Positions 23,720 through 35,930 of a DNA stretch of 64,000 bases are shown here, piece after piece; the first letter of the stretch is position 1, and each line of letters starts with the position of its first letter. The DNA lies in NCBI RefSeq assembly GCF_013373865.1, contig NC_050476.1:3518501-3582500 (forward strand), in the 5' to 3' direction. Below the pieces are notes generated by a model. It ran no database searches and had not been told where the DNA came from. It saw nothing but the letters and a program-made list of their open reading frames with translations. The translations under genes and the position numbers were made by a program. This DNA comes from Monomorium pharaonis. Its lineage: Eukaryota > Arthropoda > Insecta > Hymenoptera > Formicidae.

Positions 23720-26700
23720 GTAATATCGTTTATACTTTTAGCAATTGCAGCTGTATGCTTATGGATGCAACGGGATTTATTCCGATTGTGAATGACGCTT
23801 TGTACCCAATTGTCCCACTTTGCATACGGATTAATCCCGACTTTTATATGAGAACCGAAATATCATCGTGAACCTCCGCGTGTCTTCTCTCACGAATGCT
23901 GCACCGAGCGTGGAGTACGTGGTAGCACGAAGCCGTGAACGCGAACGCGAGGTAAAGTGCAGCAACGAAGTAGCAATGATAGAGTGCCGGTACTGGTATC
24001 GGCGTGGGTACAAGTATAAGTACAAGTACTAGTAACGCCGCGGAGCCTGCAGTCGCGGATCGTTTCGAAGCACTGCCGTTGCGTGCGATGCATCCTGGTT
24101 ATTGCGAAAGGGTCAGGGATCGTGTCGAGAGGCCAAGAAAGACGGTACTCCCGGGGCCGATCTCTTGATGGGATCCACGATGCAGATCGGCTAATGCAAC
24201 GTGAAAATGCGAAACTAGTAATAGACGTTGGCTCTCGTATTCGTTTCGGTCTTTTTTCCCCCTTTCACTTTTTCTCCATACTCCAATCGATAGCACCGCA
24301 AAGATGGAATGTCGCGAAAATGAAGAATTAACCTTATGTTTATATAAGAAAGCGTTTCTCTATGAATCTACAAATGTTTCAGAAAAAGATAGAATACAAT
24401 GACGACATCATGCCAAGTTTAAGAATAATTTTTTTGCGATACGCAAATTTTTTCGCCACGCCTATGGCAAGTTCCAGAGCGCCGTCTGCACTAAACCACC
24501 AGAGCTACTCGTTGGGCCTCGGCAGCATCTCGTGTCCACGTATGAAAAAAAAATGCGATGAAAGAAGAGGAGGGTTCTGGGCGTTGGCCCTAAATCTAAC
24601 AAAATACTCGTCCATCTCGTAGGACGAGAAGCATAATACGTCTCGTGAGATGCAAACCTTTTTTTCGTTCCTCCCATATCCTGCTTTCGTTGGTTTTATC
24701 TTCCATTCGTGTAAGGACGGACAGTCTGGTATTTGAAATACAGTCATCACACGTATCGTTTATAATAACACATCATTCACATTGAAAACGATAAGAAGCA
24801 CAAGAACATAATACTTTATTTTAAGAGGAATTTACACGTAATATATTCGCGGAAGTAGAAAAATATTTTACTTTATCTTGTCGCAATCACATCTTTTTAA
24901 AATAAAAAATCTATGTTGTTTATGATAAATAATTTTGAAAAAATAATAACCAAATTTGAAGACAGAAAACTTACAGATCTAAATTTAAAGCTATAATTAT
25001 TGCTATTAAAAAAAAATAAAATAAAAATATTATACACGTTAGTCTGTAAAACTCTTTGAAAACGTTATTTACATTAGCTTTATATAATACAATTTTGCAA
25101 ATATGGTTTCGACCGCGACTAATTGAGAGATCTTATTATCGATTCCATGCGAAAAAACAGATCAAAATAATATTTCAATACGCTCTTATCATTTTATACG
25201 CGTGCTCTTTGATTTATGCAAATGTGCGGGCTTTTGTTGGTTGACGTTAACCACTTCTGTCGGAAAAGATTCCTCGAATCATGAGATGAAACGTAGATCG
25301 CTCTCGCCGTTCATCCCGGGCACGGCGAAGAGGAGGAAAGATCGCGATTCACCTTTGGCGACTTTTTTCTGTCAGTGCAGCAACCCTGTGATTCGAGGTT
25401 CTTTCGCTGCTGGTTTTCGCCTCGGAATCTCGAATCTTTAAGATTCACGACGACGACAACGACGACGGAAAGAAGGGTACATACTGACGAGACCAGCCTG
25501 GAGTGAAATTTCGCTCGAATAAGTACACCTGACAGAACCCTTTCCGAGGAAAGGAACACCGCGCGCGTACGCCTCATCCTTTAACAACGAGAGACAACGG
25601 GGCTTCTTAACATGACACCTTGACGTTACGAGAATAATTATCTTGATTAAGAAATACCGGACTCGTAACATAGTAATAAGAGTAAAAAGCCGCGACCGTA
25701 CGGCCCGGAGAAGGGCCCTCTTCTTGCGTCAGCTGGCCGTTTGTGCAAACGAAGATCGACTCATTATAAAGCCCGTGCCCGCACTGGACTAACGTAACCA
25801 CGATGCTCGGGCCGCTAAGCCGGTCGTATATCCCGCGCGCGGAACGATCGGGCAACGAGCAAACACGTTCCTACAATGTAAAACGCAAACGTATCAGCGG
25901 ATGCGTGCAAACACGGATGCGTATGTGCGTGCACGCTCGCGTGAATTCAGCCTCGCCGAGGTGCCCCGTCGGTGCGGCGCGTCAAAGGAGGATTTGCGTA
26001 CGGCGTAAGCCGGAGGTACCTACAGGCTGACCTGTTATCGCCGATGTAATTGTAAAGGGAATAATTCCACACTCGCGCGGCGAGGCGGTAAGACGGGAAG
26101 CTCGCGAAATTCGAGTACGAGCCTTCGGGCATCGATCGAATAAGATATAGCGACTTATGCGCTCGGCCGCGCGAAAAGCATAATGATTAAAGTCTCCGGT
26201 AATGTTTGATTGAGCGCGATGATTAATGAACCGACCCTTTTTTTTCTAATAACGGATTTCAAGGGAACTCCCCTTTTAACATTTAAATTAAGTTGTTCTA
26301 GAAAGGAGATTTAAAGATGTAGAAATTGTATATAATAAGTTGCCATTAAAAAAAAATCACAGTTACAAAATTTAGGCAATATTTAACTTAAAAAAAAAAG
26401 AAAAAATCGCACGAAATTATAATGTTACCGTTCCTTTTGCGTTATACAAGGGCCGCGGATAATCATTATGATCAAAACGCACGCTGATCTCTCGCAATCG
26501 ATGAAGTCATCAATTCGCGAAAGTATTCAAAGTGTTATATTCCCGCGCGTCAGTCTAACGAGAGAGGCTCGTCCGCTCGTTTCGCCGCTTGCGTGCCACG
26601 AGAAAATTCAACCGTACCCTCCGAGTCCGCCCGTCAGAGTCATCCTACACTACGGGAGAAAGAAAAAAAGACGAGCCACGTATGGCTCATACGCGGGAAT

Positions 26701-26828
26701 CGCGCAAGGTCGAAATATCCCGCGCGCATCCTGCCTTTTTCCACGCGGTTCGCGGTAGAACCGCAGGAATCCCATGAAGAAATCAGAAACAACGACGGAC
26801 GGAGACGGAGCGCGATACGAGAACAAGG
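23720..26828. other. Non-coding stretch
   Basis: Mixed composition, AT-rich at 24750-25060. A short imperfect tandem of GTACAAGTAT-like units lies at 24008-24031. Short overlapping frames of up to 122 codons. No gene is recognised. Confidence 0.5.
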
Positions 26829-26869
26829 GAAAGAGAGGAAGAAAAAGAGAAAGAGAGAGAGAGAGAGAG
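26829..26869. repeat. GA-rich tract
   Basis: AAGAGAGGAAG grading into uninterrupted (GA)n. It gives artificial Arg/Glu/Lys-rich frames. Confidence 0.9.
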
Positions 26870-27608
26870 TTAGGAAAAAGACCCGCTCATCAGAAGCAAT
26901 AATACAAGGGAACCTGAGTAATAGCAAGGGTACAACATTGTACGTTCCTAGCAGCTTGTAATAGAAATGGAAATGCGGATCCTGCGGACAGGATCTCTTA
27001 GACGAGGACCGGAATTCCTAAGGAAGACCGGCCAGCTCGCCTTGGCTCGCCGTAAAGTTGCGCCGATAATTAATATTATTTCACGACAACCGTCTGTTCC
27101 CCTTTCCTCAAACCACTCTCTTCGCTAAGGCTATGCCTTATAATATTGGCTACATACGCCGCGATATACTTAAGTTATGATGACGAACGTATCACACAAA
27201 TCAAATACAAAAGTATGCAAGATAAACAAATTTTTGATAGCAAGATTCATAATGTTACCGCGAAGATTAAGATATGATACGTTTTTGCGTGAGTTAGTAA
27301 ATTAAATTTATGCCAGTAACAACTTTGAAGTTTTAAATACATGTAACATGTTTGCAAGTACCACCTATGTACGTTAAAAATATATAAAATTAAAATAATA
27401 TTTAAAAATAAGTTACATATACATCTATTTTATAATTGTCTAGAAATAAAAAAAATTAACTATTCTGCAAACATACAAAATATGTTAGCCTGATATACAC
27501 GAATAAGTGAAACTGTTTTTGTAAGACTATTATAAATAAAATAAAATGAATTGGTGAAATGACGATAAATGACGATGATAGATAATTTATGTGTACCGCA
27601 AATTAAAT
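26870..27608. other. Non-coding stretch, becoming AT-rich
   Basis: Composition falls from mixed to strongly AT-rich after 27170. No gene is recognised. Confidence 0.5.
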
Positions 27609-27750
27609 TAATATTTTATGTTGTATGACAAGCCTGTCGAACATTCCGATTGGCTGTAAAATAGACAAGTTCTCGAATTTCCAGAAATTCTCTATCTTGC
27701 AACCAATCGAAACGTCCAACAAGCTTGTCATATAACAACATAAAATATTA
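27609..27750. mobile_element. 142-bp palindromic foldback element
   Basis: The whole segment folds on itself. It starts TAATATTTTATGTTG and ends with the inverse CAACATAAAATATTA. Matching inner blocks include ATGACAAGC with GCTTGTCAT and CGATTGG with CCAATCG, meeting at a centre near AATTTCCAGAAATT. Substitutions between the arms show some age. TA lies at both extremities, compatible with a Tc1/mariner-type TA target duplication, though the palindrome itself also supplies those bases. No coding capacity. Confidence 0.75.
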
Positions 27751-28233
27751 GCTTAATGTGCAATATTCATAAATCATTATCAACATCTTACCAATCTTAT
27801 CTATATTAATAATCTTCCAGAAACTTAATTTCATTTATGTTATGTTAGTAGCACCGTACTTGTTTATAGAATATTTTTTGTTTTTTTATTTTCATTTTAC
27901 ATATGTTATAATTTGAAGAAATAAATTTAAATATAAAAACGTGAATCTTGTAAGAAATCTCGATATGACCAGTTAATGTCGAACGATCGATTTGGCTTTA
28001 TTACTGCTGAATGTTTACCAGCAATGCTGTGACACCAGTATAATTACTACATAACGATAAGTTTAATGCCTTTTTCTTTTTAATTTGCACGTCACATATG
28101 TTGATGTCAATATCAAATAACCTTTTCATTAATATAACGATATGCAAATGAGAACAAGTGCTTACTCGTGTACATTATAATTCGATAAAATTAATATATC
28201 GAAACTAATATATAATTAATTAATGTAAATAAT
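27751..28233. other. Non-coding AT-rich stretch
   Basis: Very AT-rich, no open frame of note, no repeat recognised. Confidence 0.55.
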
Positions 28234-28321
28234 AAAATTATTATATATATTATTATATATAAGATATAAAATTATTATATATATTATTATATATAAGATA
28301 TAAAATTATTATATATAAGAT
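28234..28321. repeat. 34-bp tandem repeat, about 2.6 copies
   Basis: An AT-only unit with one G (a TATATAAGATAT segment closes each unit) starts at 28234, 28268 and 28302. The first two copies are essentially identical; the third is shortened. Confidence 0.85.
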
Positions 28322-29504
28322 TTTGCACTTGACAAAACATTTTCTTTCTTTAGATATCATACAGGTATCTCTTTTTAAAGTGTATACTACTGAATTTTTA
28401 TACTACTGAATACTATGACCTGTGTATTTATATTATACTTTCTAAGCTTTACATGTGTATGTATGTATGTGTGTTCTTTATTTAATTATTCTTTCATGAT
28501 TTGTATAATTAAAAGTAAACACTCTTCATTTGTCATTAATTAAATGTCTGAATAAATGTTGCTATCGTAGAACAAGTTAGATTGACAACTTTAATATTTG
28601 ATTGTGCTATTTTTTCAAGATCTTAGTTTTTAATATAAAAAACGATAACTTTATAAATATTATTCCTAACATATTTATTTCTTGTTTTTATCTGATTTTG
28701 TTTTGTTTTTAAATATACATAAAACATAAAATATCTATAAAAAATTAAAAATCTCAAAACATAAGGCTACATTGCTGAATGCTGATTTTTCAGCCTTATT
28801 TCAGCATTATTTCAAGCATTATTCGGTTTATAACAGGATTAAATGTTTCATTTAATGAGAAGCGATGGGAGGGCGTGTCACATTTACTTGGATAGTCTCT
28901 GTTCCTTCTCGGACACGCCAACGCAGTGCGATTGCACTCATTTATAAATGGAAATGCAGACCGGCGAGTTTAAGGTAAATAAGAAGGCGAGGTTTAAAAT
29001 CAATAAAATGTGTGACAGCAAAAAGCTTAACGCAAATTGAGACGACGATTTCTTCCAGTTAGGTTTGTTTTTTTTTTTATTTATCGCCGGTAATGGATGT
29101 AAGGCGACAAGATGTTATGAGGACGTAACGAGATACGACACAATTTGCGACATATTAATTTTGTAAAAGTTTATAGTCAGAACGCAAATACAGAGAAGTC
29201 GATATAGAGGATGTGTCGACTTCTGCCCGATAGTTAACCATTAAAAACGCGCCTAATTGGCATAATCTCTTATAATTAGGTCATTTAAATGCGACTAACT
29301 CCCGTTCCATATTTTACCGAACTTTCAATATTTTTAACTTCGACAGTAATATAATTTTCAATAGCATATTTTCATATCAAAGAAAGAATTTTTTGTTACA
29401 TTTTATCGCAAAATTTGCTACAAATTTTATCATGTGTCGTGATGAGCTTCGGGCAATTTAGTAATCTATCAAATATTATAAGTAGAAATTTTTTAAAATA
29501 TGTA
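28322..29504. other. Non-coding AT-rich stretch
   Basis: AT-rich, with a GTAT run near 28453-28470 and a more balanced island at 28855-29010. No gene is recognised. Confidence 0.5.
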
Positions 29505-29565
29505 AAAGGTACTTTAATGCTTAATAAACTGCTTAATAAACATTACCAAGCATCATTGTACCTTT
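29505..29565. repeat. Imperfect hairpin, about 61 bp
   Basis: AAAGGTAC and ATGCTT on the left pair with AAGCAT and GTACCTTT on the right, separated by a symmetrical 4-by-4 internal loop. The pairing continues weakly outside as AT-rich sequence. It could be a small foldback remnant. Confidence 0.55.
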
Positions 29566-29809
29566 AATAAAATATTAAAAAGTTATATATTTTAATAAAA
29601 ATAATTATTGATTTTATATTTGCTAAAATATAAACTATGTATATACATTAAATTAGAAAAAATCATATAAAGATCTTTGAAATACAATTGATGCAATTTC
29701 AAGGGTAAATTTCGATAAAATTTTACAATCCTGATTTTTCAATTCTTGATCCTCTTTTTATCATGTAATTGCTACATGTTATCACCATAGTTAGAGATTC
29801 AATTTACTG
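29566..29809. other. Non-coding AT-rich stretch
   Basis: Nothing is recognised. Confidence 0.5.
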
Positions 29810-30109
29810 CTAAAAGGAATATGCAAACTGGAAGTACCAGCCGATAAATAATGTATAAATTTGAAGAAGTAATCTAGATTCGCTCTCTCGTTTTAAATCT
29901 TTCCGCTCTGTCATTTTTATTTCTGACCGTGCCTCCTTCGTCATACGAAGGTTGCGTGACTGCCAAGGGAGCGTAGTACCTATATACGTCGCGATTAGCA
30001 TTCCACTTGTAATTTCTACATGATATCTCTTACAGCGCAGATGTACTTCAATTTGCCAAGTCTCCCATTTGTCCCAATTATCATCGAAATCCGTAATTGT
30101 CGCATGCAT
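29810..30109 (-). CDS. Open frame of 99 codons, possible exon at its start
   Basis: The first 25 residues (MHATITDFDDNWDKWETWQI and on) are more protein-like than most frames here. A donor-like GTAAGAG occurs on the minus strand at 30033-30027, so only the first 75 bases might be exonic. On the plus strand the same place reads as an acceptor-like TCTCTTACAG, which makes the strand ambiguous. No family is recognised, and the Trp-rich start could be chance. Confidence 0.1.
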   Translation of the reverse strand: MHATITDFDDNWDKWETWQIEVHLRCKRYHVEITSGMLIATYIGTTLPWQSRNLRMTKEARSEIKMTERKDLKRESESRLLLQIYTLFIGWYFQFAYSF

Positions 30110-32482
30110 GCGTTGCGGTAGAAAAAAATCGCCGGAAGCCGCGCATTACGGAACTCGTATACTTTATTTCCTCTCCCTCCCCTCGCGTCCTCCCGTCACG
30201 TGCGACGACAAGCTCAATCAATCAATCGCTCCGGAACGTGTGCGAACGCACACGCTCATTTCCGCGGAAACACATCTTTTGAAATGCCGGCTTTACGCCA
30301 CGGCACGTCATGATTTAAGCGGTTTCGCCTCATTTTGCCGCGTAATTTAGAATCTAATTAAGGATCACCTCTCGCGGCCGCGCCGGCGGCGGAGTGGCGT
30401 GCGCGCTCGCGCACACGCACAATTTTATGCATGCCCGCGTGTATACGCGTGCGGAGCCGAACGGCGAGAAGCATAAATCTCACGTGGAACGAGCATTAAC
30501 TGCGAAACCGCTCTCCGCGAGTTTGTAATTATAATATGCGCGAACGAGAGGCACACTCGCGCTCTCGATACACTTCGTTCTACTCACTTGTTGACTTTCG
30601 GCACCGGTTGGCTCGGCAGTTTCCCTCTCTGCAACAGAAAGAAAAATATCACGCGTGACGATAATGTCGATGCGGCGACAGACATCGCGCGGCTGTCGAT
30701 TAAGCTATCATCTTCGCGATTCGCACCTCGTACGTGTTTTGCACGGCACGATTATCCAACGGGAGCAAAACGCAAAAGGTTATAAAAACGCGTGACAACA
30801 AAATCCAGCGGAAATTACGGTATAATATATCATATTACGCATTAATTCAGGGGGCAAGTAAATTTTCAGGTATAATGAATCTATCAGTATGCACTGCAAT
30901 TAACGATTTCTTGAAAAGTATGAAGGGAATGAAATTTGCATAACATTTTTTTTTTTCGCCACTAGCGACTTCCCATTGGTGTACGCAATATTTCGCTTGC
31001 GACATTTGCTCGCGGTGCCGACTGCAAGTAGTTTGATAATCTCGATAATAATCACAAATTAGTCGAATATCACTGAACTTTAATTGTTTATTCGCATTTC
31101 TCTAGCCGTGCTTAAACAACCGTAAATAACTCTGAATCTCTGACAGCTGCTCCAAGGATTAATCTTGAACGTAAAACGTCTGTAAAGGAAGAAAATCAAA
31201 TCAGACATGTGGCTCACGCAATCCAACCGTCGCGATTGCATTTCGCATTCGTCGCGTGAACAGTCTGCATTTTTTTTCTCCGGGAAGGGGGAAGGGAAAC
31301 GTCGTGCGATTGACGGGGAGAAGAGGAAAAGCGTCGCGTCGTGTCGCGAAATCGAAGGCCGAAGGAAAACGAAGACGGCGAACACAGCCTTCGGAGTTAT
31401 CCTCGCTGCTTAGGCGACTCCCTTTGAATCCTGCATAGCTAATTTGAATAATTTCCTAGTTTGCAGGACGAGCACGGCCGGATCTGGCGTCGTATCTAGC
31501 ACGTAAACGCGCTGCCGTCCCATCAGTCTGGCTGACGCATCGGCGATTCGCGCGACGCGTACACGAGTATTTTACACGGCATTTCGTCACGTTAACTCGA
31601 ATTAAGATTCCTCGCACGACGGGATAACACGACGGAGAAAACATTGTTTTCGTCACGCTTGATCTCTCTTTCTCTCGGCCCTTCCTCTCTACCACTCTCT
31701 GTCCCTCTCTCTCTTTCGTGCGACTTGAAGATTTATGAACGTAATGACATCGTACATCAGTCGGAAGCAAGGCCTCTGAGCGAAACTTGATTAACCCATT
31801 ATGTTGCGTTATATGGAGCAGCTACTTTATAATCGCGCAAGATGAAGAGAGTCGATAAGTCGAATATCATGAGAATATCATGACGGTCGGTCTCGCCGTT
31901 ACGTTAAACTCCTGGAAACATATCGCCCGTGGCATATTACTGTAATATCCTCCGCACTATACTAATGTACAGAGCGATCACAGAGTAGATGTATTATTTG
32001 ACTTTAATATAAATTCACTTTTGTTCAATTTTTTCCTTAACAAATATAGCTTCCTACGACAAGTATCTGTCAAGATATATGTAGGCTCATTAAGCGATAG
32101 AAGGTAAAAAATGTTCTAAATCAAGTATTGCAAAAATATAGTCAGATGAATAACAGAATTTCCTTTCTATTTAATTACTCAAGTAAATCTTACTTTAGCA
32201 AAATTTAATTTCAAATTTACAAATAACTGATATTAAATGTCAGTTGAAAAATTTAATGGAAACACAATATTAAATTGTTTAAGAAATCGCCGGTTTGACA
32301 CTTATTCTCTATTTTATAATCATGATAAATTGAAACATTTTCCTCTATTGTTAAAAGTGTGGTCTTAGATCCCCGCGGAGGATGCGCCGGTCTACGACAA
32401 TGAATCTCCGCGAGCGAAATAATTCTGGCGATCGTGCGCGGCTGCGAAATAATTCATTCGGCGTTTCCGCAACGGGCGGATC
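30110..32482. other. Non-coding stretch
   Basis: CpG-rich at 30110-31800 with a strongly CpG-rich patch at 30360-30440 (a GTGCGCG/CGCGCAC hairpin), AT-rich at 31980-32340. An exact tandem of two 11-bp units GAATATCATGA lies at 31862-31883. Overlapping frames of up to 107 codons have no motif. Confidence 0.5.
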
Positions 32483-32504
32483 GTGTGTGTGTGTGTGTGT
32501 GTGT
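32483..32504. repeat. (GT)11 microsatellite
   Basis: Uninterrupted GT run in a mixed GT/CT low-complexity patch. Confidence 0.93.
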
Positions 32505-34294
32505 TGCGGTGTGCATTGCAGCTGATATCTCTCGTCTCTCTCTCTCGTGGTTCGTACTGTGTGCGAACCCTGACCGTACGTGGCAGATAACGTATGGGCT
32601 TTCGTGGATTTCCCTGTTTCTGCCGGCGGAGATAAGGAAGGAAACAGGAAACGACGGCGCCGAGGACGTTGCACGTGAGGTACATGCCCGATGAAAGCGA
32701 GCCGTTTTATCGCGGCGCGAAGGGAAATGAGTCGTTAAAGCGACGATCATTTTTCAGGTCTCGTCCTGCAACAACCACTCAACCGTTCGACGTTGCGGCT
32801 AGTCGGATGGCGACAATCGTCCAGGACAAAGATTAAGACCCGTATTGTCGCGTTACCGGCGAGGAGCCGGTATTTTAATTTTACCAAACGTTCATACGGC
32901 TAGATATGTCTTCGCAGCTTTTCCGAGTATTTTCGTACTTAAAAAAAAATGTGTACTTTAGCCTCCTTAGCAAGATTGCACGTACGCCTCGGTGCCCGAG
33001 TGAGAATGATAAGATACCCTCGCCATCTGTTTCCGTCTGGCGTATATACCCGCCGCGGCGAAACGAGCCCGTCGCGGGAACGACGGCGTTTCGCGACGCG
33101 CGTATTCCGGTGCGTGTACGCATCGCACGGAGCGGAGCGCACGGTGCGTATAGCCACATCCGTACGCGGGCGTACATCGGGAATAGCCGCGGGTAAAAGA
33201 GAATGAGAGAGAGGGAAAGAGAACCGACCGGCGACGCGCTCGGTAAGCTACGACGAAGGTTATCTTACGGCGCGGATCTAAACGTTTTACCGTGGTACGT
33301 AACTACCACCACACGCTCTCGCATCGGAGTACATTGTCATTTTATGGACAGATAGGCCCGCCTCGCTGCGCGCGCGCCCAACGAGCAGACGCGTACAATT
33401 TACGCGTCTAATTGCGCCGCTATCAATTTCGCGCGCCAAGTGAGACATTAAGTCGCGATTCGCTTAACGAGGAGCCGTTTCGCGCAACGCTCGTTTCAAC
33501 CGCGAACGTTTTCCATTTTTCCCTCCCCTCTTATATTTACGGCGAAGTTCTATAAATTATTCGAATAAAGAGACTGGATACATAATTTTCGATACTTGGC
33601 GTCTCCGTTTTTTCATCTTTTACCCCCAATTCGTACGTACACGGTATGTCTTTTTATCACTTTTACGATTTGATGATTTTTTTTTAACCAAAATAGCATG
33701 TTTATAAATCATGCTAAAAAAAATACAAGATTGATATAGTTGTAAAACTTTTAAATTAGCTGGTTACTCAGCTATTTCGATCTACACTTTAATTATCGAT
33801 AATTCGACTTCGAGACAAGCGTCATTCAGACTCAGACATATTCGCGACAAGCAATACGATTTGTACAATGCTTATATTGTGTAGCCTCGAGGCTAAACCG
33901 TGTATATGCCAGAGGATTCGCGTTTTGAGTTCGCGAAAAGTCCCGTTAGGAGTGACCATGTGAATTTCGCGCGTCAAGGACTTAAACGTTCAGTCACCGG
34001 AGTTGGTTTCGAGGCTCGATTGTCGCGGTCCGATCGTCGCCGTTAGCATAACATTATACACATGACACGCAACCGACACGAGCGCGGGAGGAGAGCGGAG
34101 AGGGGCGGGAGAGGGTGAAGACAGAGACGCGGGGCGGAGTGGTCGTAAAGAGTAGACAAACGTACATACGTACGTTGTAGGATTTAATTACATCGTTGCG
34201 GGGAAGAGTGATCGCTGGAACTAGCAGTGTCACGCCTTTTAATCCGCGGACACCTCGGTTATTACTTCCCGCGGCTTTTTAAACTTGTCACCGC

Positions 34295-34295
<1 letters not shown>
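32505..34295. other. Non-coding, mostly CpG-rich
   Basis: CpG-dense with overlapping frames of 70-98 codons on both strands, then AT-rich at 33590-33780. A short hairpin TAGCATG/CATGCTA lies near 33688-33710. No gene is recognised. Confidence 0.5.

Positions 34296-34323
<28 letters not shown>
34296..34323. repeat. (CCAG)7 tetranucleotide repeat
   Basis: Seven exact CCAG units. The same tetranucleotide occurs in a short run at the inner ends of the long inverted repeat near 10 kb (GCCAGCCAGCCAG). Confidence 0.95.
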
Positions 34324-34325
<2 letters not shown>

Positions 34326-35635
34326 GCGCCAGCGGGCGTAAATAATGCGGCTTTCTCCGTTCCGCCGCATTTACCGGCTACCTCTTCAACCCGAACGCCC
34401 ATTACTGCATTATTTATTAACAGTATACCGCGATCTTAACTCACGCACGCCGCCCGAGATCGTCCCGTGACGCTCCTTCCTGTCACGCTTGACACCCGAC
34501 TTCACATTGCGAAATTTTCCGTTGCGAGTGAAAAACGTAACAGCAGCGGAAAGTTTCAGCTTACGTTAACATGCGAATTATTCCCCTTTGTGGAAGCTTT
34601 GCGATGACTGATTGTATCTTGAAATCTTGGGAAAAATTTTAACGCTTGTCAGTATCGGATTCTAATATTCTATTATCTTATATTTAACTACACGTTTCAC
34701 GGCAAATAGCATACACCATTAATGAATTATAAAAAAAGTCGATAATAGATTAAAGACTTATCAATCTCCAGAGCACGAAAGTTTCATTTGTGCGTTGGGT
34801 AATAGTAAGGTGAATGAAGGATAGGATACATTATCTACGAGTGCTGATTAGATGTCGTAACAGCATGACTGACATACTTGTACGTAACACGTGCCGTCCA
34901 TTACATCTATCTGCAGCAGCACTCCAGTGTTTCGTCGGAGATAAAAGTCTGAAAATAATTGGATAAAGCTGATCGCACGTGCCACGTTTTCATAATCCGA
35001 CTAGGAAAGCGTCGGTCGCTAATTTCACCGGGTATGACAGACAAGAGGCGAGTGAAAACCGGCAATGATGGTTAACGAAGTTTAGTGCGGCGAAAGTGCC
35101 GTTAAATAACGTTCTTTTGTCGCCGTTGCAAAAATTCGCGCATAAGAGCGATCCATTAATTTCCAGAGAGTAGCGCGCCACGACGTTAATTGGAATGGCA
35201 TCCATTTACGCGTGGTCGGTGCAATTTTTGGACATTCTCCTCGATGGATTTCTGAAGAAAGGAAATTGCCGTAAAAAAAGAAGCGAAAGGACAGTTTCAA
35301 AAAAGAATGTCCTTCACCTTTTTACCGCGTAAAGTGAAAGCTTGAGAAATTTTAATTCGGTGATTACTCATTTTAGAAATGGACAATGGACATATGTAGA
35401 CAAAATGTATATGAAATGCAATTACGAGTATCAATCAGGAATAAAAACTGACGGAGAGAATAAGTTAGCGAAATGTCAGTTGGCCAATTCGATGTTGATT
35501 TATTCTTTGCAACGACACAATCTGTGATTATTCTTCTTTTTATATTTTTAAATTCCTAAATTCTAATTCTAAAAAATTATAAATCGATAAAAATAAAACT
35601 TTATAACTGTTTATAAAATCTTTTTCTCTTTTCTT
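34324..35635. other. Non-coding stretch
   Basis: Mixed composition with short frames. Nothing is recognised. Confidence 0.5.
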
Positions 35636-35930
35636 TTAATCTTTAACTGGTGACGTGCTTTTTGTGGAACATTATTGGTGATGTAAGGTCTGACAGACCG
35701 CTGTCTTCTGTGGACACTTTTGCAAAAATAGAAAACTGTAGCTTTACCTATGTGTTTAGTTTCTTTTGGGACATACTTTCAGAAATAAATAAAACAACTT
35801 TTTAAATATAGGAATCATATTTAGTAAGAAGCAAGCAATTACAAAATTTGTACTCTAAAAATTTCTGTACTCTACAATTTCGTTACAGCCACACGGCCTG
35901 TGAGACCGCACGTCACCAGTTAAAGGTTAA
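35636..35930. mobile_element. piggyBac-type non-autonomous element (287 bp plus TTAA duplications)
   Basis: TTAA stands directly outside both ends (35636-35639 and 35927-35930). The element between them (35640-35926) has terminal inverted repeats: left TCTTTAACTGGTGACGTGC, right the inverse with GCACGTCACCAGTTAAAGG, 18 bases perfect plus one terminal mismatch. TTAA duplication and a CYTTT-like terminus are the hallmarks of the piggyBac superfamily. Subterminal motifs include the palindrome GGTCTGACAGACC on the left and GGCCTGTGAGACCGCACGTC on the right. There is no transposase frame, so movement would have depended on an enzyme encoded elsewhere. Confidence 0.85.

Noticed and set aside
24024..24044. 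Resemblance to microRNA miR-252: AAGTACTAGT followed by AAC and GCCGC
   Set aside because: Mature microRNAs of this conservation do not carry a 3-base insertion, and no precursor hairpin of suitable shape surrounds it. It is probably chance within a short GTACAAGTA tandem.
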